Below the pieces are notes generated by a model. The model made no database searches, was not told the origin of the DNA, and worked only from the letters and a program-made list of their open reading frames with translations. The position numbers were made by a program, and so were the translations under genes. From Heyndrickxia shackletonii (GTDB lineage: Bacteria > Bacillota > Bacilli > Bacillales > Bacillaceae_C), in assembly GCF_001420715.1 (NCBI RefSeq), contig NZ_LJJC01000004.1, positions 1,885,459 through 1,949,458 of the forward strand: a stretch of DNA of 64,000 nt. The letters run 5' to 3'. Shown here one piece after another: positions 8,751 to 18,115 of this stretch (position 1 is its first letter; every line of letters begins with the position of its first letter).

Positions 8751-9986
8751 ATGAACCAATATTATCCTAAAAATGGTAGAGTCATTCTTCATGTTGATAT
8801 GAATAGTTTTTTTGCAGCGGTTGAAATGGCCCATGATTCTTCCTTAAAGGGGAAACCGCTAGCTATTGCAGGGAATCCCGAGGAGAGAAAAGGAATTGTC
8901 GTTACATGCAGCTACGAGGCAAGAAAATTCGGTGTAAAAACGACAATGACTGTATGGGAAGCTAAAAAACTATGCCCGCAATTAATTATTTTGCGGCCAA
9001 ATTTTCACCGGTATCGTGAAGCCTCATCTGCCATGTTTTCTATTTTACGGCAATATTCCAATCTGGTGGAGCCGGTATCTATTGATGAAGGATATATTGA
9101 TATTACAGATAGCAGTGAATACGGCACTCCAATAGAGATTGCAGAAAAAATTCAAAAACAGTTAATACAGGAATTAGACTTGCCATGCAGTATTGGAATT
9201 GCACCAAATAAGTTTTTAGCAAAGATGGCCTCAGATATGAAAAAGCCGCTTGGAATAACCATTTTGCGAAAAAGGGATGTTCCGGAAAAACTTTGGCCCT
9301 TGCCATTGATTGAAATGCATGGAATTGGAAAAAAAACAGCTGAAAAATTATCGTCCGAAGGCATTGAAAAAATACATGATTTAGCAAAGGCGAACGATAT
9401 TAGGTTACGCCATCTACTAGGTATAAGAGGATTGCAATTAAAGGAAAGGGCTAATGGCGAAGATAAGAGAAAGGTTGATCCTGAATCCGCTAATGATTAT
9501 AAAAGTGTGGGAAGCTCGTTAACATTGCCTAAAGATATTGCTAACCAGCACGAGTTGTTAGCATATTTAAAAAAATTATCGGAAGAGACTTCAAATAGAT
9601 TAAAAAAGAAAGAATATTATGCGACAAATGTTTCTATTTCCATTCGCTATAAAAATCGGCAAACGATAACTCGCAGTAGAAAATTACAAAATCCAATCAA
9701 TAAAGCAGAGGATGTTTATGCAGCTGCTAAGGATTTGTTTTTAAAGCATTGGAATGGAAACCCTGTAAGACTATTAGGGGTGACTGGACAGGATTTAGTA
9801 GAACAGCATCAAGCTGTGGAACAATTAGATTTATTTTCTTATGAAAAGGAAGCAAAGAAGGAACCCCTTTATAATGCGATGGAAATGCTTCGTGAAAAGT
9901 TTGGGGAACATGCCGTAACGAAAGGGGTTTCCCTGAAAGGGAGAACACATCAACCTACTCCCAAAAATGATAACGAACCAACTTAG
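8751..9986 (+). CDS. dinB: DNA polymerase IV, Y family (YqjH/PolY1)
   Basis: This 411-residue translesion DNA polymerase carries the Y-family palm motifs HVDMNSFFAAVE (catalytic Asp near residue 16) and SIDEGYID (Asp-Glu near 105-106). It also has the finger, thumb and little-finger domains. It ends with a beta-clamp-binding peptide QLDLF at about residues 357-361. It extends mismatched or lesion-containing primers with low fidelity. No LexA box was found before it, unlike the second Y-family gene at 20680. Its last bases overlap the end of the convergent yueI-like gene by 4 bases. Confidence 0.93.
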   Translation: MNQYYPKNGRVILHVDMNSFFAAVEMAHDSSLKGKPLAIAGNPEERKGIVVTCSYEARKFGVKTTMTVWEAKKLCPQLIILRPNFHRYREASSAMFSILRQYSNLVEPVSIDEGYIDITDSSEYGTPIEIAEKIQKQLIQELDLPCSIGIAPNKFLAKMASDMKKPLGITILRKRDVPEKLWPLPLIEMHGIGKKTAEKLSSEGIEKIHDLAKANDIRLRHLLGIRGLQLKERANGEDKRKVDPESANDYKSVGSSLTLPKDIANQHELLAYLKKLSEETSNRLKKKEYYATNVSISIRYKNRQTITRSRKLQNPINKAEDVYAAAKDLFLKHWNGNPVRLLGVTGQDLVEQHQAVEQLDLFSYEKEAKKEPLYNAMEMLREKFGEHAVTKGVSLKGRTHQPTPKNDNEPT

Positions 9987-10432
9987 CTTTTTTTCTTAAA
10001 TTTACTTTTTAGGGAGGACCACAAACCTTCCTTTTTTTTATTTTCGACCTCTGAGGTGATTTTCGTTTTTTGGATAAAAATATCTTCTTTATCAATAGCA
10101 TAATCATATGCTAATACTAAGCCAATATTTGTTGAGCTTGTATGATTGGTAACGATGGAAAATGACATTCCGTTTGATTTAGCGATTTGAATGTATTTGG
10201 AAATGGCGGAATAATTCAAGTCTCCATTTACCAATAAAGTCGCTGTCGGATGCTGTTTGATAAAATGATCTACTTCGGGATAGACATCCTTTTCCATTAC
10301 CTGGCTTTTCGTTAGAGCTACAACAATCCTCTCTCTAAATGTTCCTAAAAACTTCTTTTTTTCTGCAGGCTTTATCTGTTTTTCACCGTACAAGCCTTTT
10401 TCCAAATAATCTTCAAGGCTAGGGTTTCTCAA
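9983..10432 (-). CDS. yueI: YueI family protein (DUF1694)
   Basis: This 149-residue cytosolic protein of unknown biochemical function has the YueI-family hallmarks LxKGxYGxKQxKPxEKxKFLGTFRERIVVALT near the N-terminus, NGDLNY, and a lysine-rich tail. The start is TTG at 10432, with AGGAGGT 8 bases upstream; no in-frame ATG is near. The gene is convergent with dinB, and no other gene joins it in an operon. The family assignment is good, the function unknown. Confidence 0.85.
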   Translation of the reverse strand: MRNPSLEDYLEKGLYGEKQIKPAEKKKFLGTFRERIVVALTKSQVMEKDVYPEVDHFIKQHPTATLLVNGDLNYSAISKYIQIAKSNGMSFSIVTNHTSSTNIGLVLAYDYAIDKEDIFIQKTKITSEVENKKKEGLWSSLKSKFKKKS

Positions 10433-10510
10433 GAGAATGTACCTCCTAAATTTTTGTTCCTTACTCTATACAAAATAAGCTTTAAAGGAAAAATTGGTTC
10501 CTAATTTGCT

Positions 10511-10548
10511 AAAAAAGACCCCATCAACATGAGGTCTTTTTTTTTTAG
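10511..10548 (-). terminator. Terminator after zwf
   Basis: AAAAAAGACC pairs with GGTCTTTTTT across a 12-base loop. On the minus strand a T-run follows the stem, just after the zwf stop. Confidence 0.8.
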
Positions 10549-10554
10549 CACACA

Positions 10555-12063
10555 TTAACAATTATCAATATCTAAATTTGATACCGGCCACCAGAAATAA
10601 CCGTCATTTTCAAGAAGCTCATCTGCTTCTTTTGGTCCCATTGTACCGGATGCATAATTAGGAAATTCTGTTTGCTCTTTACTTTCCCAAACCTCGGAAA
10701 TTTTATCAACGAAATTCCATGATAAGGCCACTTCATCCCAATGGGCAAAGTTTGTTGCATCGCCGCGCAGGCAATCATCCAAAAGCTTTTCATATGCTTC
10801 CGGCGTATTAATGCCGTGTGTACTTGTATTGGAAAAGTTTAATTTAACAGGGGTTGTTTCCATATGCTGTCCTGATTTTTTGGCATTAAGATGCAGTGTA
10901 ATGCCTTCTTCTGGCTGAATATGAATAACCAACAGATTTGGTGCCAACTGCTGCTGCTGCTCTGTATTGTAATACAAATTCATCGGTATATCTTTAAATT
11001 GAATCACAATTTTAGTAGATTTTGTTTCCATTCTCTTTCCTGTTCGTATATAGAATGGAACTCCTGCCCATCTGAAATTATCGATCATTAATTTTCCTGC
11101 AACAAATGTTTCTGTATTGGAAGCTGGGTCAACATTTAATTCATCCCGGTAAGCCGGTACATCTTGACCATCAATTTGCCCAGCGCCGTATTGGCCGCGA
11201 ACAAAATATTCCTTTACATGTTCGCCTTCTATTGGACGGAGCGCACGAAATACTCGGACCTTTTCACTGCGAATTTCATCTGTGGATAATTTAATCGGCG
11301 GTTCCATTGCAAGTAGTGCCACCATCTGCAGCATATGGTTTTGAACCATATCACGCAGTGCACCGCTTTTTTCATAATATCTTGCCCGTTCTTCTACACC
11401 GAGAATCTCACTGGATGTGATTTGAATATTGGAGATATAACGATTATTCCATAGCGGCTCAAATAAAGCATTCGCAAAACGAATTACTTCTATATTTTGC
11501 ACCATTGCTTTCCCTAAATAATGATCGATACGATAGATTTCTTCCTCATTAAAAGCCTTTCTAATTTGGGTATTTAGAGCTTTTGCAGACTCTAAATCAT
11601 GTCCAAAAGGTTTTTCAATGACTAATCGTTTGAATCCAGATGTATCATTTAAACCATCTGTTTGTAAATGTTCGGCAATCGTACCGAAAAATTCAGGTGC
11701 CATTGCTAAATAAAAAATTCGATTTCCATTTAATGAATATTGCTCATCAAGCTGATTAGCTAATTGTTTTAATTCTATGTATGATTCTGTATTTGTTACA
11801 TCATGTGCCTGATAGTAGAAATGTGAAACAAACTCATCAATATTTTCGCAATTACCGATAGACGTTAGAACAGAATCCTTCACATTTTCTTTTAATTCTT
11901 CGTGTGTCCATGGGCGCCTTGCTGTTCCAATTACAGCAAAATTATTGCCTAATCTCCCTTTTTGGTATAAATGGTAAAGGGATGGGAAAAGTTTACGTTT
12001 AGCTAAATCGCCGGTTGCACCAAAAATCATGATTAATGACGATGGAGTTTCATTTGATTTCAT
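10555..12063 (-). CDS. zwf: Glucose-6-phosphate 1-dehydrogenase
   Basis: This 502-residue enzyme oxidises glucose 6-phosphate to 6-phosphogluconolactone with NADP, the entry step of the oxidative pentose phosphate pathway. The nucleotide-binding motif GATGDLAKRKL is near the N-terminus, the active-site signature RIDHYLGK is near residue 185, and EKPFGHDL precedes it. The start at 12063 is chosen because GGAGAGG lies 8-10 bases before it; the upstream ATG at 12087 contains that ribosome site inside its reading frame. It is monocistronic with its own terminator and divergent from rnz. The 6-phosphogluconate dehydrogenase gene found next to it in B. subtilis is not present here. Confidence 0.96.
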   Translation of the reverse strand: MKSNETPSSLIMIFGATGDLAKRKLFPSLYHLYQKGRLGNNFAVIGTARRPWTHEELKENVKDSVLTSIGNCENIDEFVSHFYYQAHDVTNTESYIELKQLANQLDEQYSLNGNRIFYLAMAPEFFGTIAEHLQTDGLNDTSGFKRLVIEKPFGHDLESAKALNTQIRKAFNEEEIYRIDHYLGKAMVQNIEVIRFANALFEPLWNNRYISNIQITSSEILGVEERARYYEKSGALRDMVQNHMLQMVALLAMEPPIKLSTDEIRSEKVRVFRALRPIEGEHVKEYFVRGQYGAGQIDGQDVPAYRDELNVDPASNTETFVAGKLMIDNFRWAGVPFYIRTGKRMETKSTKIVIQFKDIPMNLYYNTEQQQQLAPNLLVIHIQPEEGITLHLNAKKSGQHMETTPVKLNFSNTSTHGINTPEAYEKLLDDCLRGDATNFAHWDEVALSWNFVDKISEVWESKEQTEFPNYASGTMGPKEADELLENDGYFWWPVSNLDIDNC

Positions 12064-12242
12064 AATGGTAATACCTCTCCTTTTCATGTTTCTACTCTAT
12101 AGGATGCCAAAAATTCGCATTTATACTAAATAAAAAAGTCCCTACAAGTTCATAATTCTATCGCTAGCACGCATGAATAGCAATATATTTGCTACTCAAC
12201 TTTAAAAATAGGAATTGCTTCTATTATTATGGTATTATTTAG

Positions 12243-12308
12243 AAAAGCTATGTAGCTTTCGTAGACGAAACCCTTATAAACATCCGGGTTTTAAATGTAT
12301 AGCTTTTT
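12243..12308 (+). ncRNA. Candidate structured RNA between zwf and rnz
   Basis: AAAAGCTAT (12243-12251) pairs perfectly with ATAGCTTTT (12299-12307), followed by more T, so the outer stem ends like a rho-independent terminator. Inside are two hairpins that share bases 12268-12270 and so exclude each other: TTTCG/CGAAA (12257-12270) and AAACCC/GGGTTT (12268-12291). This is the only clear structure in the 353-base gap between zwf and rnz; the remaining bases are AT-rich with no further gene seen. Confidence 0.4.
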
Positions 12309-12416
12309 TAAGAAAGGAATGAAACTAAGTCTATTTAAGGTTATAACACGATTTACAAATAGCAACAAACGATACGAAAACAGTCTATAGAAAAGAAGTG
12401 ATGGGAGGGCTAATGT

Positions 12417-13343
12417 TTGGAATTATTGTTTTTAGGGACTGGTGCTGGAATCCCTGCTAAACTCAGAAATGTTACTTCCATTGCCTTGAAATTATTGGAA
12501 GAGCGAAAAACAGTATGGTTATTCGATTGCGGGGAAGCAACCCAACACCAAATTTTACATACAGCTTTAAAACCTCGAAGGATTGAAAAAATTTTTATTA
12601 CCCATTTACATGGAGACCATATTTTTGGCCTGCCGGGATTACTGGGGAGCCGTTCATTTCAAAGCGGAGACACAGAATTAACCATATATGGTCCTAAAGG
12701 ATTGCGTCAATTTATTGTTGTATCCTTGCAAATTAGCGATACACATCTGCAATACCCTCTTAAAATTGTCGAGATAGAAGATGGTGTTATTTTTGAAGAT
12801 GATCAATTTATAGTAGAGGCTGCAAAACTGGATCATGCAGTAGAATCATTTGGTTATCGTATTATTGAGAAGGACAAGCCTGGTACTTTAAATGCTAAGA
12901 AGCTGCAAGAAGAGGGGGTACCACCTGGACCTATTTATGCAAAATTGAAAAAAGGTGAATCGGTTGAATTGGAAAACAATAAGATTATTCATGGAGGTGA
13001 TTACCTCGGTCCAACAATCAAAGGAAGAATAATAACTATTTTAGGGGATACTCGAACATGTGAAAATGCAGTAAAACTAGCTTCTAATGCAGATATTCTT
13101 GTACATGAATCTACCTTTTCAGCAGATAGCGAGGAAATGGCGTATGAATATTTTCATTCTACTACATCACAAGCTGCCAAAACGGCAAAACGGGCGGATG
13201 TAAATGTCTTGTGTTTAACACATATTAGCTCTAGATATGGCTTGGAAGATTCAAAACAACTTGTCAAAGAAGCAAAGAGTATTTTCCCAAACACATATAT
13301 TGCCCATGATTTTTTTGAAATAGAGATTCCCACTCGTAAGTAG
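12417..13343 (+). CDS. rnz: Ribonuclease Z (tRNA 3' endonuclease)
   Basis: This 308-residue metallo-beta-lactamase-fold nuclease cuts tRNA precursors that lack an encoded CCA just after the discriminator base. The zinc site HxHxDH is at His63, His65, Asp67 and His68 (THLHGDH). Further ligands lie in [17 protein letters not shown] and LTHIS. The N-terminus [11 protein letters not shown] is the family start and fixes TTG at 12417 as the initiation codon, with GGGAGGG just upstream. Length equals that of other bacterial tRNase Z enzymes. Confidence 0.95.
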   Translation: MELLFLGTGAGIPAKLRNVTSIALKLLEERKTVWLFDCGEATQHQILHTALKPRRIEKIFITHLHGDHIFGLPGLLGSRSFQSGDTELTIYGPKGLRQFIVVSLQISDTHLQYPLKIVEIEDGVIFEDDQFIVEAAKLDHAVESFGYRIIEKDKPGTLNAKKLQEEGVPPGPIYAKLKKGESVELENNKIIHGGDYLGPTIKGRIITILGDTRTCENAVKLASNADILVHESTFSADSEEMAYEYFHSTTSQAAKTAKRADVNVLCLTHISSRYGLEDSKQLVKEAKSIFPNTYIAHDFFEIEIPTRK

Positions 13344-13356
13344 AGTAGGTAGTTAT

Positions 13357-13390
13357 CAAAAGACCTTTGCATAAGCAAAGGTCTTTTGTG
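13357..13390. terminator. Bidirectional terminator between rnz and namA
   Basis: A perfect 14-bp stem (CAAAAGACCTTTGC and its complement) with a 4-base loop separates the convergent genes. T-rich arms on both strands allow it to serve both. Confidence 0.85.
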
Positions 13391-13394
13391 ATTA

Positions 13395-14417
13395 TTATAT
13401 ATTCCAGCCTCGTTCGTATTGTACGGGAGCTTTGATTTCCACTCCAAGTTCTTTTGCTGCAGTTCGCGGCCAATATGGATCTCTTAATAATTCGCGCGCA
13501 ATAATGATTAAATCAGCACGTTCATTTTGTAAAATTTCTTCCGCATGCTTTGCAGATGTAATAAGGCCTACTGCACCCGTATCAATATTGGATTCATGCT
13601 TAATAGCTTCTGCATATTTTACTTGGTAACCAGGATAAACATTGATTCTGGCAGGTACAAGTGCCCCAGAGCTTACATCAATTAAATCAACATCCTGTTC
13701 CTTCATCCACCCGCACATTTGTACATAATCGTCAATGTTAAGTCCTTCTGGATGATAGTCATTTGCAGATACACGAACCAATAATGGACCATCCCATACC
13801 GTTTTCACTGCATCGATTACCTCTTTTAAGAAACGGTAGCGATTTTCCAAGGATCCGCCATATTCATCATTACGATGATTGGAAAGCGGAGAGAGAAACT
13901 CGTTAATTAGATAACCATGTGCACCATGAAGCTCGATAACGTCAAAGCCAGCTTTTTTCGCACGCACAGCAGCTTGTTTAAATGCTTCGATTGTATCTTT
14001 AATATCCGCCAAGGTCATTTCCTTAGGGGTTTTCATTTTTTCATTGAAAGCAATTGCGGAAGGTGCGATGATTTCCTGATCAAGCTCAGCTTTTCTTCCC
14101 GCATGTGCGATCTGAATTCCCGCTGCAGCCCCATGCTCTTTTAGCATTCCTACTAAATTCGTAAGTCCCTCAATATGATCATCACTCCAAATTCCTAAAT
14201 CCTGCGGTGAAATTCTGCCTTGCGGAGTGACGGCTGTTGCTTCTAGGATGATTAAGCCAACCTGACCGACTGCACGAGCTGTATAATGTGTATAATGCCA
14301 ATCTGTTACTTTTCCGTCTTCTTTATAACAAGAATACATGCACATTGGAGACATGACGATTCGATTTTTAAGTGTCACATTTTTCAGTTTATATGGTTCA
14401 AATAATTTTACTGTCAA
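13395..14417 (-). CDS. namA: NADPH dehydrogenase NamA (old yellow enzyme, YqjM)
   Basis: This 340-residue FMN-dependent ene-reductase reduces activated C=C bonds of alpha,beta-unsaturated carbonyls and is tied to electrophile stress. Active-site residues known from YqjM fall at identical numbers: Cys26 and Tyr28 (PMCMYS), Lys109 (GRKAEL), His164, His167 and Tyr169 (ELHGAHGYL). The start is TTG at 14417, with AGGAGG 10 bases before it. It sits between rnz and proI as in B. subtilis. It is well conserved with nothing unusual apart from the TTG start. Confidence 0.95.
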   Translation of the reverse strand: MTVKLFEPYKLKNVTLKNRIVMSPMCMYSCYKEDGKVTDWHYTHYTARAVGQVGLIILEATAVTPQGRISPQDLGIWSDDHIEGLTNLVGMLKEHGAAAGIQIAHAGRKAELDQEIIAPSAIAFNEKMKTPKEMTLADIKDTIEAFKQAAVRAKKAGFDVIELHGAHGYLINEFLSPLSNHRNDEYGGSLENRYRFLKEVIDAVKTVWDGPLLVRVSANDYHPEGLNIDDYVQMCGWMKEQDVDLIDVSSGALVPARINVYPGYQVKYAEAIKHESNIDTGAVGLITSAKHAEEILQNERADLIIIARELLRDPYWPRTAAKELGVEIKAPVQYERGWNI

Positions 14418-14497
14418 TAAAATATACCTCCTTTTTTTTGAATATGTTTATTATATCAACCCTCCCTTTTGTATAAAAGAAACTTGCTTACAATTCT

Positions 14498-15316
14498 TTA
14501 GCTGCTTTGTTGCTTCGAAAGGCGTTTTGATTGCAATGTAGCTTCTTTAATACAGTTCACAAGGGCATCCTTTACTTTGTGTTGATCCAGAACACGGATT
14601 CCCGCCTCTGTGGTTCCGCCAGGACTTGTGACAGCGATTCTTAATTTCTCCGCCTTCTCTTTAGAATGATTTAGCATTTCCGCTGCACCTAAAAGGGTTT
14701 GAACAATGAGCTTCTTTGCTAATTCAGATTCTAAACCAATTTCCTTTGCACTGTTTTCCATTGCTTCAACGATGTAGTATATGTAAGCTGGTCCGCTTCC
14801 GGACAACCCGGTAACCGCATCGAGTTTTTCTTCTTCTACTATCATCGTCATTCCAATAGCCGATAATAGGGAAAGTGTTAATTCTAAGTGGTCGTTGTTA
14901 ACCAACGAATTTTTTGCGATAGCGGTTGCTGACTGACCAATCGCCGCGGATGTATTTGGCATTGCTCTAATAATAGGTGCATGTATGTTTAATATGTTCT
15001 CGATGGTTGCAATTGATACTCCTGCAATAACAGAAATAATGAGAGTTTCTGGTTGCATGAAGAGGCTTATTTTCTGCAGGACTTCTTTTGCATCCTTCGG
15101 CTTTACAGCTAACACAACTATATTTGTTTGATGGAATAGATCTCTCAGATCGTAAGTTGTTTGCACACCATATTTTTGCTGCAAATGATGGAGCTTTGTA
15201 TTTTCGGAGCGATTCGTGACGTAAATTTGACCGCTTTCTACAACATTATTGCTTATCAATCCGCTAATCATTGCTTCAGCCATGGATCCTGCACCTATAA
15301 AAGATATTTTCATCAC
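14498..15316 (-). CDS. proI: Pyrroline-5-carboxylate reductase ProI
   Basis: This 272-residue NADPH enzyme carries out the last step of proline synthesis, reducing pyrroline-5-carboxylate. The Rossmann motif FIGAGSMAEA is at the N-terminus, VKPKD near residue 75, IRAMPNT near 118, and the C-terminal dimer domain has GSGPAYIY and TSPGGTTEAGI. The start at 15316 is one of two adjacent ATGs after GGGGAGGAA. The gene is preceded by a proline-type T-box leader, so expression should rise when tRNA-Pro is uncharged. It corresponds to yqjO/proI of B. subtilis. Confidence 0.95.
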   Translation of the reverse strand: MMKISFIGAGSMAEAMISGLISNNVVESGQIYVTNRSENTKLHHLQQKYGVQTTYDLRDLFHQTNIVVLAVKPKDAKEVLQKISLFMQPETLIISVIAGVSIATIENILNIHAPIIRAMPNTSAAIGQSATAIAKNSLVNNDHLELTLSLLSAIGMTMIVEEEKLDAVTGLSGSGPAYIYYIVEAMENSAKEIGLESELAKKLIVQTLLGAAEMLNHSKEKAEKLRIAVTSPGGTTEAGIRVLDQHKVKDALVNCIKEATLQSKRLSKQQSS

Positions 15317-15344
15317 TCATTCCTCCCCAAGATTTTTCTAAAGA

Positions 15345-15587
15345 CAAAAAACCCTTCATCCAAAGGACGAAGGGTAAATTTTTTCGCGGTACCACCTTAA
15401 TTTGAATGCACTTGGCATTCATCTTTGGGTCGTTAACGCCGAGATACGTATTGGTTTTCCAATCAGCTCGCAAGGTAGGTTCGAGTGAAAAAGGGGATGA
15501 TGAAGTCTTCCAGCCAATGAACTTCATTCTCTTTCATCATTTTTCATCTAATAGCCTTGGTCACAGCTAGTTTTAAAGATTAAATTA
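15345..15587 (-). promoter_or_regulatory. T-box leader (tRNA-Pro responsive) of proI
   Basis: Read on the minus strand, the T-box sequence AAGGTGGTACCGCG (15398-15385) is followed by the terminator stem ACCCTTCGTCC / GGATGAAGGGT and TTTTTT. Upstream is a long Stem I with a bulge sequence GAACCTA that places CCT, a proline codon (15479-15477), at the specifier position. Uncharged tRNA-Pro would bind the specifier and the T-box bulge and prevent termination. Confidence 0.93.
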
Positions 15588-15593
15588 TTATAG

Positions 15594-15623
15594 ATTATGC
15601 TAAAGAAACTGCTTGTCTGTCAA
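15594..15623 (-). promoter_or_regulatory. Sigma-A promoter of the proI leader
   Basis: On the minus strand, a consensus -35 TTGACA (15623-15618) and CATAAT (15599-15594) are 18 bases apart. The expected start of transcription just precedes the T-box Stem I. Confidence 0.7.
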
Positions 15624-15760
15624 TACCTTTTTTAAAATTTTCTGGCTATTCTATATCGATATAATGACAATCCATGATGAAAAGACTACAATATAAATAT
15701 TAATTCCTTAAATAATAGGTCACTGATTATATAAATATGATGAGGGTTGGAGGGAACCAT

Positions 15761-16726
15761 ATGGTATCGTGGGATAAGAATATTTCGAAAATAACTGTAC
15801 CTACACCTTTTCCGGTGGGAGACGTGAATATGTATCTAATCAAAGGGGATGCTTTAACATTAATAGATGCAGGGGTGAAAACAAAGGGAGCATGGGACAG
15901 CTTTATCTTTCAGCTTTCTCAATTAGGCTATACACCTGAGGATATTGAGCAAGTTGTTTTAACCCATCATCATCCAGATCATGTCGGCTTCTTAGATTGG
16001 CTGCCGGAGGATATAAAAATATTCGGACATCCATATTGTGTTCCTTGGTTAAAGGAAGATGAGCAATTCTTTGCTGATCATGACCAGTTTTATTTTCAAC
16101 TTTTTCAGGAATTTGGTATTGAAGGTGATTTTCCGGTTCTTTTGAAAAAATGGAAAGCGCCATTAAAATTTGGAGCATATCGCCCTGTTACAGACACTAT
16201 TCAGGAGAATTATCGAATCCCTGGACATACGGATTGGACTGTACTGGAGACACCAGGTCATGCACAAAGTCATTTGTCTTTTTATCAGGAAAAGGATGGC
16301 ATCTTAATTGCGGGGGACCATGTGTTGGCAACGATTTCTTCGAATCCTTTATTGGAACCTCCATTGGTTGCTGGTGAAGAGCGTCCGAAGCCACAATTAC
16401 AATATAATGCATCGTTAAAAAAATTATTAGAGTACAATATTACGGCGACTTATACTGGTCATGGAGCGGATGTAGCAAAAGTTCATCCGCTAATTGAACG
16501 CCGAATACAAAGACAGTATGATCGTGCAATGCAAGTAAAAGAAATGTTAAAGGAAAGTCCTTTGTCTACATATGAAATTTGTAAGAAGCTATTTCCTGCT
16601 GTCTACCAAAAAGAACTTGGATTGACATTATCTGAAACAACTGCTCAGCTTGACTTTCTATTATCTATTGATGAAATTCAAAAAAGGATAGATGAAAAAG
16701 GAGTTGCCTATTTTTCAATACGTTAA
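15761..16726 (+). CDS. yqjP: Metallo-beta-lactamase fold hydrolase (YqjP)
   Basis: This 321-residue protein has an N-terminal metallo-beta-lactamase domain with the metal motif HHHPDHVG near residue 75, ETPGHAQSHLSFY near 165 and GDHVLA near 185. A C-terminal region of about 80 residues resembles the winged-helix-like tail of the YqjP/LACTB2-like group. The substrate is unknown. The start at 15761 follows GGAGGG and avoids an upstream ATG pair (15737) that overlaps that site. It sits between proI and yqjQ as in B. subtilis. Confidence 0.88.
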   Translation: MVSWDKNISKITVPTPFPVGDVNMYLIKGDALTLIDAGVKTKGAWDSFIFQLSQLGYTPEDIEQVVLTHHHPDHVGFLDWLPEDIKIFGHPYCVPWLKEDEQFFADHDQFYFQLFQEFGIEGDFPVLLKKWKAPLKFGAYRPVTDTIQENYRIPGHTDWTVLETPGHAQSHLSFYQEKDGILIAGDHVLATISSNPLLEPPLVAGEERPKPQLQYNASLKKLLEYNITATYTGHGADVAKVHPLIERRIQRQYDRAMQVKEMLKESPLSTYEICKKLFPAVYQKELGLTLSETTAQLDFLLSIDEIQKRIDEKGVAYFSIR

Positions 16727-16893
16727 CGGGTCATGTCGCCTTGTGCTTCATGTTCAGGATAGTCTTCGTTACGAATAAAACCCGTTTGCTAGTACTGATA
16801 ATGCTGTATAATCTACTAATTAGGGAAAACAATTAAGGAAAATGCGAAAGGAAATCTCTTTTAGGAGTCCGTCTATAATAATTGGAGGTAAAT

Positions 16894-17691
16894 ATGTTTA
16901 ATGAAAGATTAAAAGGGAAGACCGTTGTCATCACAGGGGCATCCGGCGGTCTTGGTGAGCAAATAGCGTTTGCAGCTGCAAAAAACGGTGCCAATGTCGT
17001 GTTGCTTGCCCGGAATCTCGAAAAACTGGAAACTATTAAGAAAACCATTGAAACAACGTCTTCTATAAAATGTATTATTGAAAAGCTTGATGTCTCCGTT
17101 GTGGAAGATATCCCGAGCGTTTTCAAAAAAATATATGATGAAGTTGGTCCCATAGATGTACTAATTAACAATGCAGGGTACGGTATTTTTGATGAAGCAC
17201 ATGAAGCAACTCTTAAGGATATTCAAGGAATGTTTAACGTAAACGTAATCGGATTAATAGCTTGTACGAAAGAAGTCCTCACCTTTATGAGAAATAGACA
17301 ATCCGGTCACATTATCAATATCGCCTCTCAAGCTGGAAAACTGGCAACACCAAAATCCAGTGCATATGCTGCAACAAAACATGCCGTTATTGGATTTTCC
17401 AACAGTCTGCGCATGGAATTAGCGCCATACAATGTATTTGTTACAACCGTTAATCCTGGACCAATAGCAACCGGTTTTTTTGATATAGCAGACAAATCAG
17501 GATCATACATTAAAAATATTGAACGGTATATGCTGAACCCGGAAAAATTAGCGGATATAATTGTGCAAAGCATTTTTACAAAAAGAAGAGAAATCAATTT
17601 GCCGCGTTGGATGAACGCAGGCAGTATTCTTTATTCATTATTTCCACGTCTTGTTGAAAAGGTAGGGGGAAAAGCATTTTATAAAAAGTAA
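16894..17691 (+). CDS. yqjQ: Short-chain dehydrogenase/reductase (YqjQ)
   Basis: This 265-residue classical SDR oxidoreductase has the dinucleotide site TGASGGLG near residue 10, the structural NNAG near 85, the catalytic serine in NIASQAG, and YAATK (Tyr and Lys). The C-terminus is basic and hydrophobic (LYSLFPRLVEKV), as in membrane-associated SDRs. The substrate is unknown. GGAGG precedes the ATG at 16894. A small terminator follows. Confidence 0.9.
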   Translation: MFNERLKGKTVVITGASGGLGEQIAFAAAKNGANVVLLARNLEKLETIKKTIETTSSIKCIIEKLDVSVVEDIPSVFKKIYDEVGPIDVLINNAGYGIFDEAHEATLKDIQGMFNVNVIGLIACTKEVLTFMRNRQSGHIINIASQAGKLATPKSSAYAATKHAVIGFSNSLRMELAPYNVFVTTVNPGPIATGFFDIADKSGSYIKNIERYMLNPEKLADIIVQSIFTKRREINLPRWMNAGSILYSLFPRLVEKVGGKAFYKK

Positions 17692-17703
17692 GGGTGAAGT
17701 TGT

Positions 17704-17731
17704 CTGAACCGATTGTTTTCGGTTCTTTTTT
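17704..17731 (+). terminator. Terminator after yqjQ
   Basis: GAACCGA and TCGGTTC form a short stem followed by six T residues, shortly after the yqjQ stop. Confidence 0.75.
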
Positions 17732-17759
17732 CATTTAAGGAAGGGGAATTGTGAACGAT

Positions 17760-17774
17760 TGATAAAAATTCTCA
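17760..17774. promoter_or_regulatory. Fur box 1 upstream of feoA
   Basis: TGATAAAAATTCTCA matches the Bacillus 7-1-7 Fur consensus (TGATAAT-N-ATTATCA) at all but two of the fourteen arm positions. It lies about 110 bases before feoA. Confidence 0.6.
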
Positions 17775-17834
17775 TTTCCAATGCATTTTTTTATTCCTTA
17801 TTGCCCAGGTTCGTGATAAAATAAATTTAGTAAA

Positions 17835-17855
17835 TGAGAAGATTTATCATTCTCA
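17835..17855. promoter_or_regulatory. Fur box 2 upstream of feoA
   Basis: TGAGAA and TTCTCA are inverted around 9 bases. On the minus strand the 21-mer agrees with the overlapping double Fur consensus at about 16 positions. It lies immediately before feoA, where a bound repressor would block the promoter. Confidence 0.65.
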
Positions 17856-17881
17856 ATTAATATTAGAACGGAGAAATGATC

Positions 17882-18115
17882 ATGGCGACTTTATTAGAAT
17901 TACTTGAAGGCAAAGCAGGAAGTATTTCTGATCTTTCTCAAGTTGATGAGACATTAAAACACCGTTTACTCCATGTAGGCGTTTTTGAAGGTTGTCCAAT
18001 AAAATTAAAATGTTTAATGCCTTTTGGTGGGCCTTGTATGGTGGAATGCCAAGGCCAATTAATTGGGATTCGTCGAGACGATGCGAAAAAAATTAAGGTT
18101 GAGTGTGAATCATGA
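17882..18115 (+). CDS. feoA: Ferrous iron transport protein A
   Basis: This 77-residue SH3-like cytosolic protein is the partner of the FeoB ferrous iron transporter. It has the typical ...LKHRLLHVGVFEGCPIKL... and RRDDAKKI pattern. The start at 17882 is preferred because GGAG lies 9 bases before it; an ATG 6 bases earlier is too close to that site. It overlaps feoB by 4 bases (ATGA). Two Fur boxes upstream indicate iron repression. Confidence 0.92.
   Translation: MATLLELLEGKAGSISDLSQVDETLKHRLLHVGVFEGCPIKLKCLMPFGGPCMVECQGQLIGIRRDDAKKIKVECES

Noticed and set aside
12064-12416. Purine-type riboswitch on the minus strand before zwf
   Set aside because: The junction sequences expected for the purine aptamer do not appear; only a generic stem-loop structure remains.
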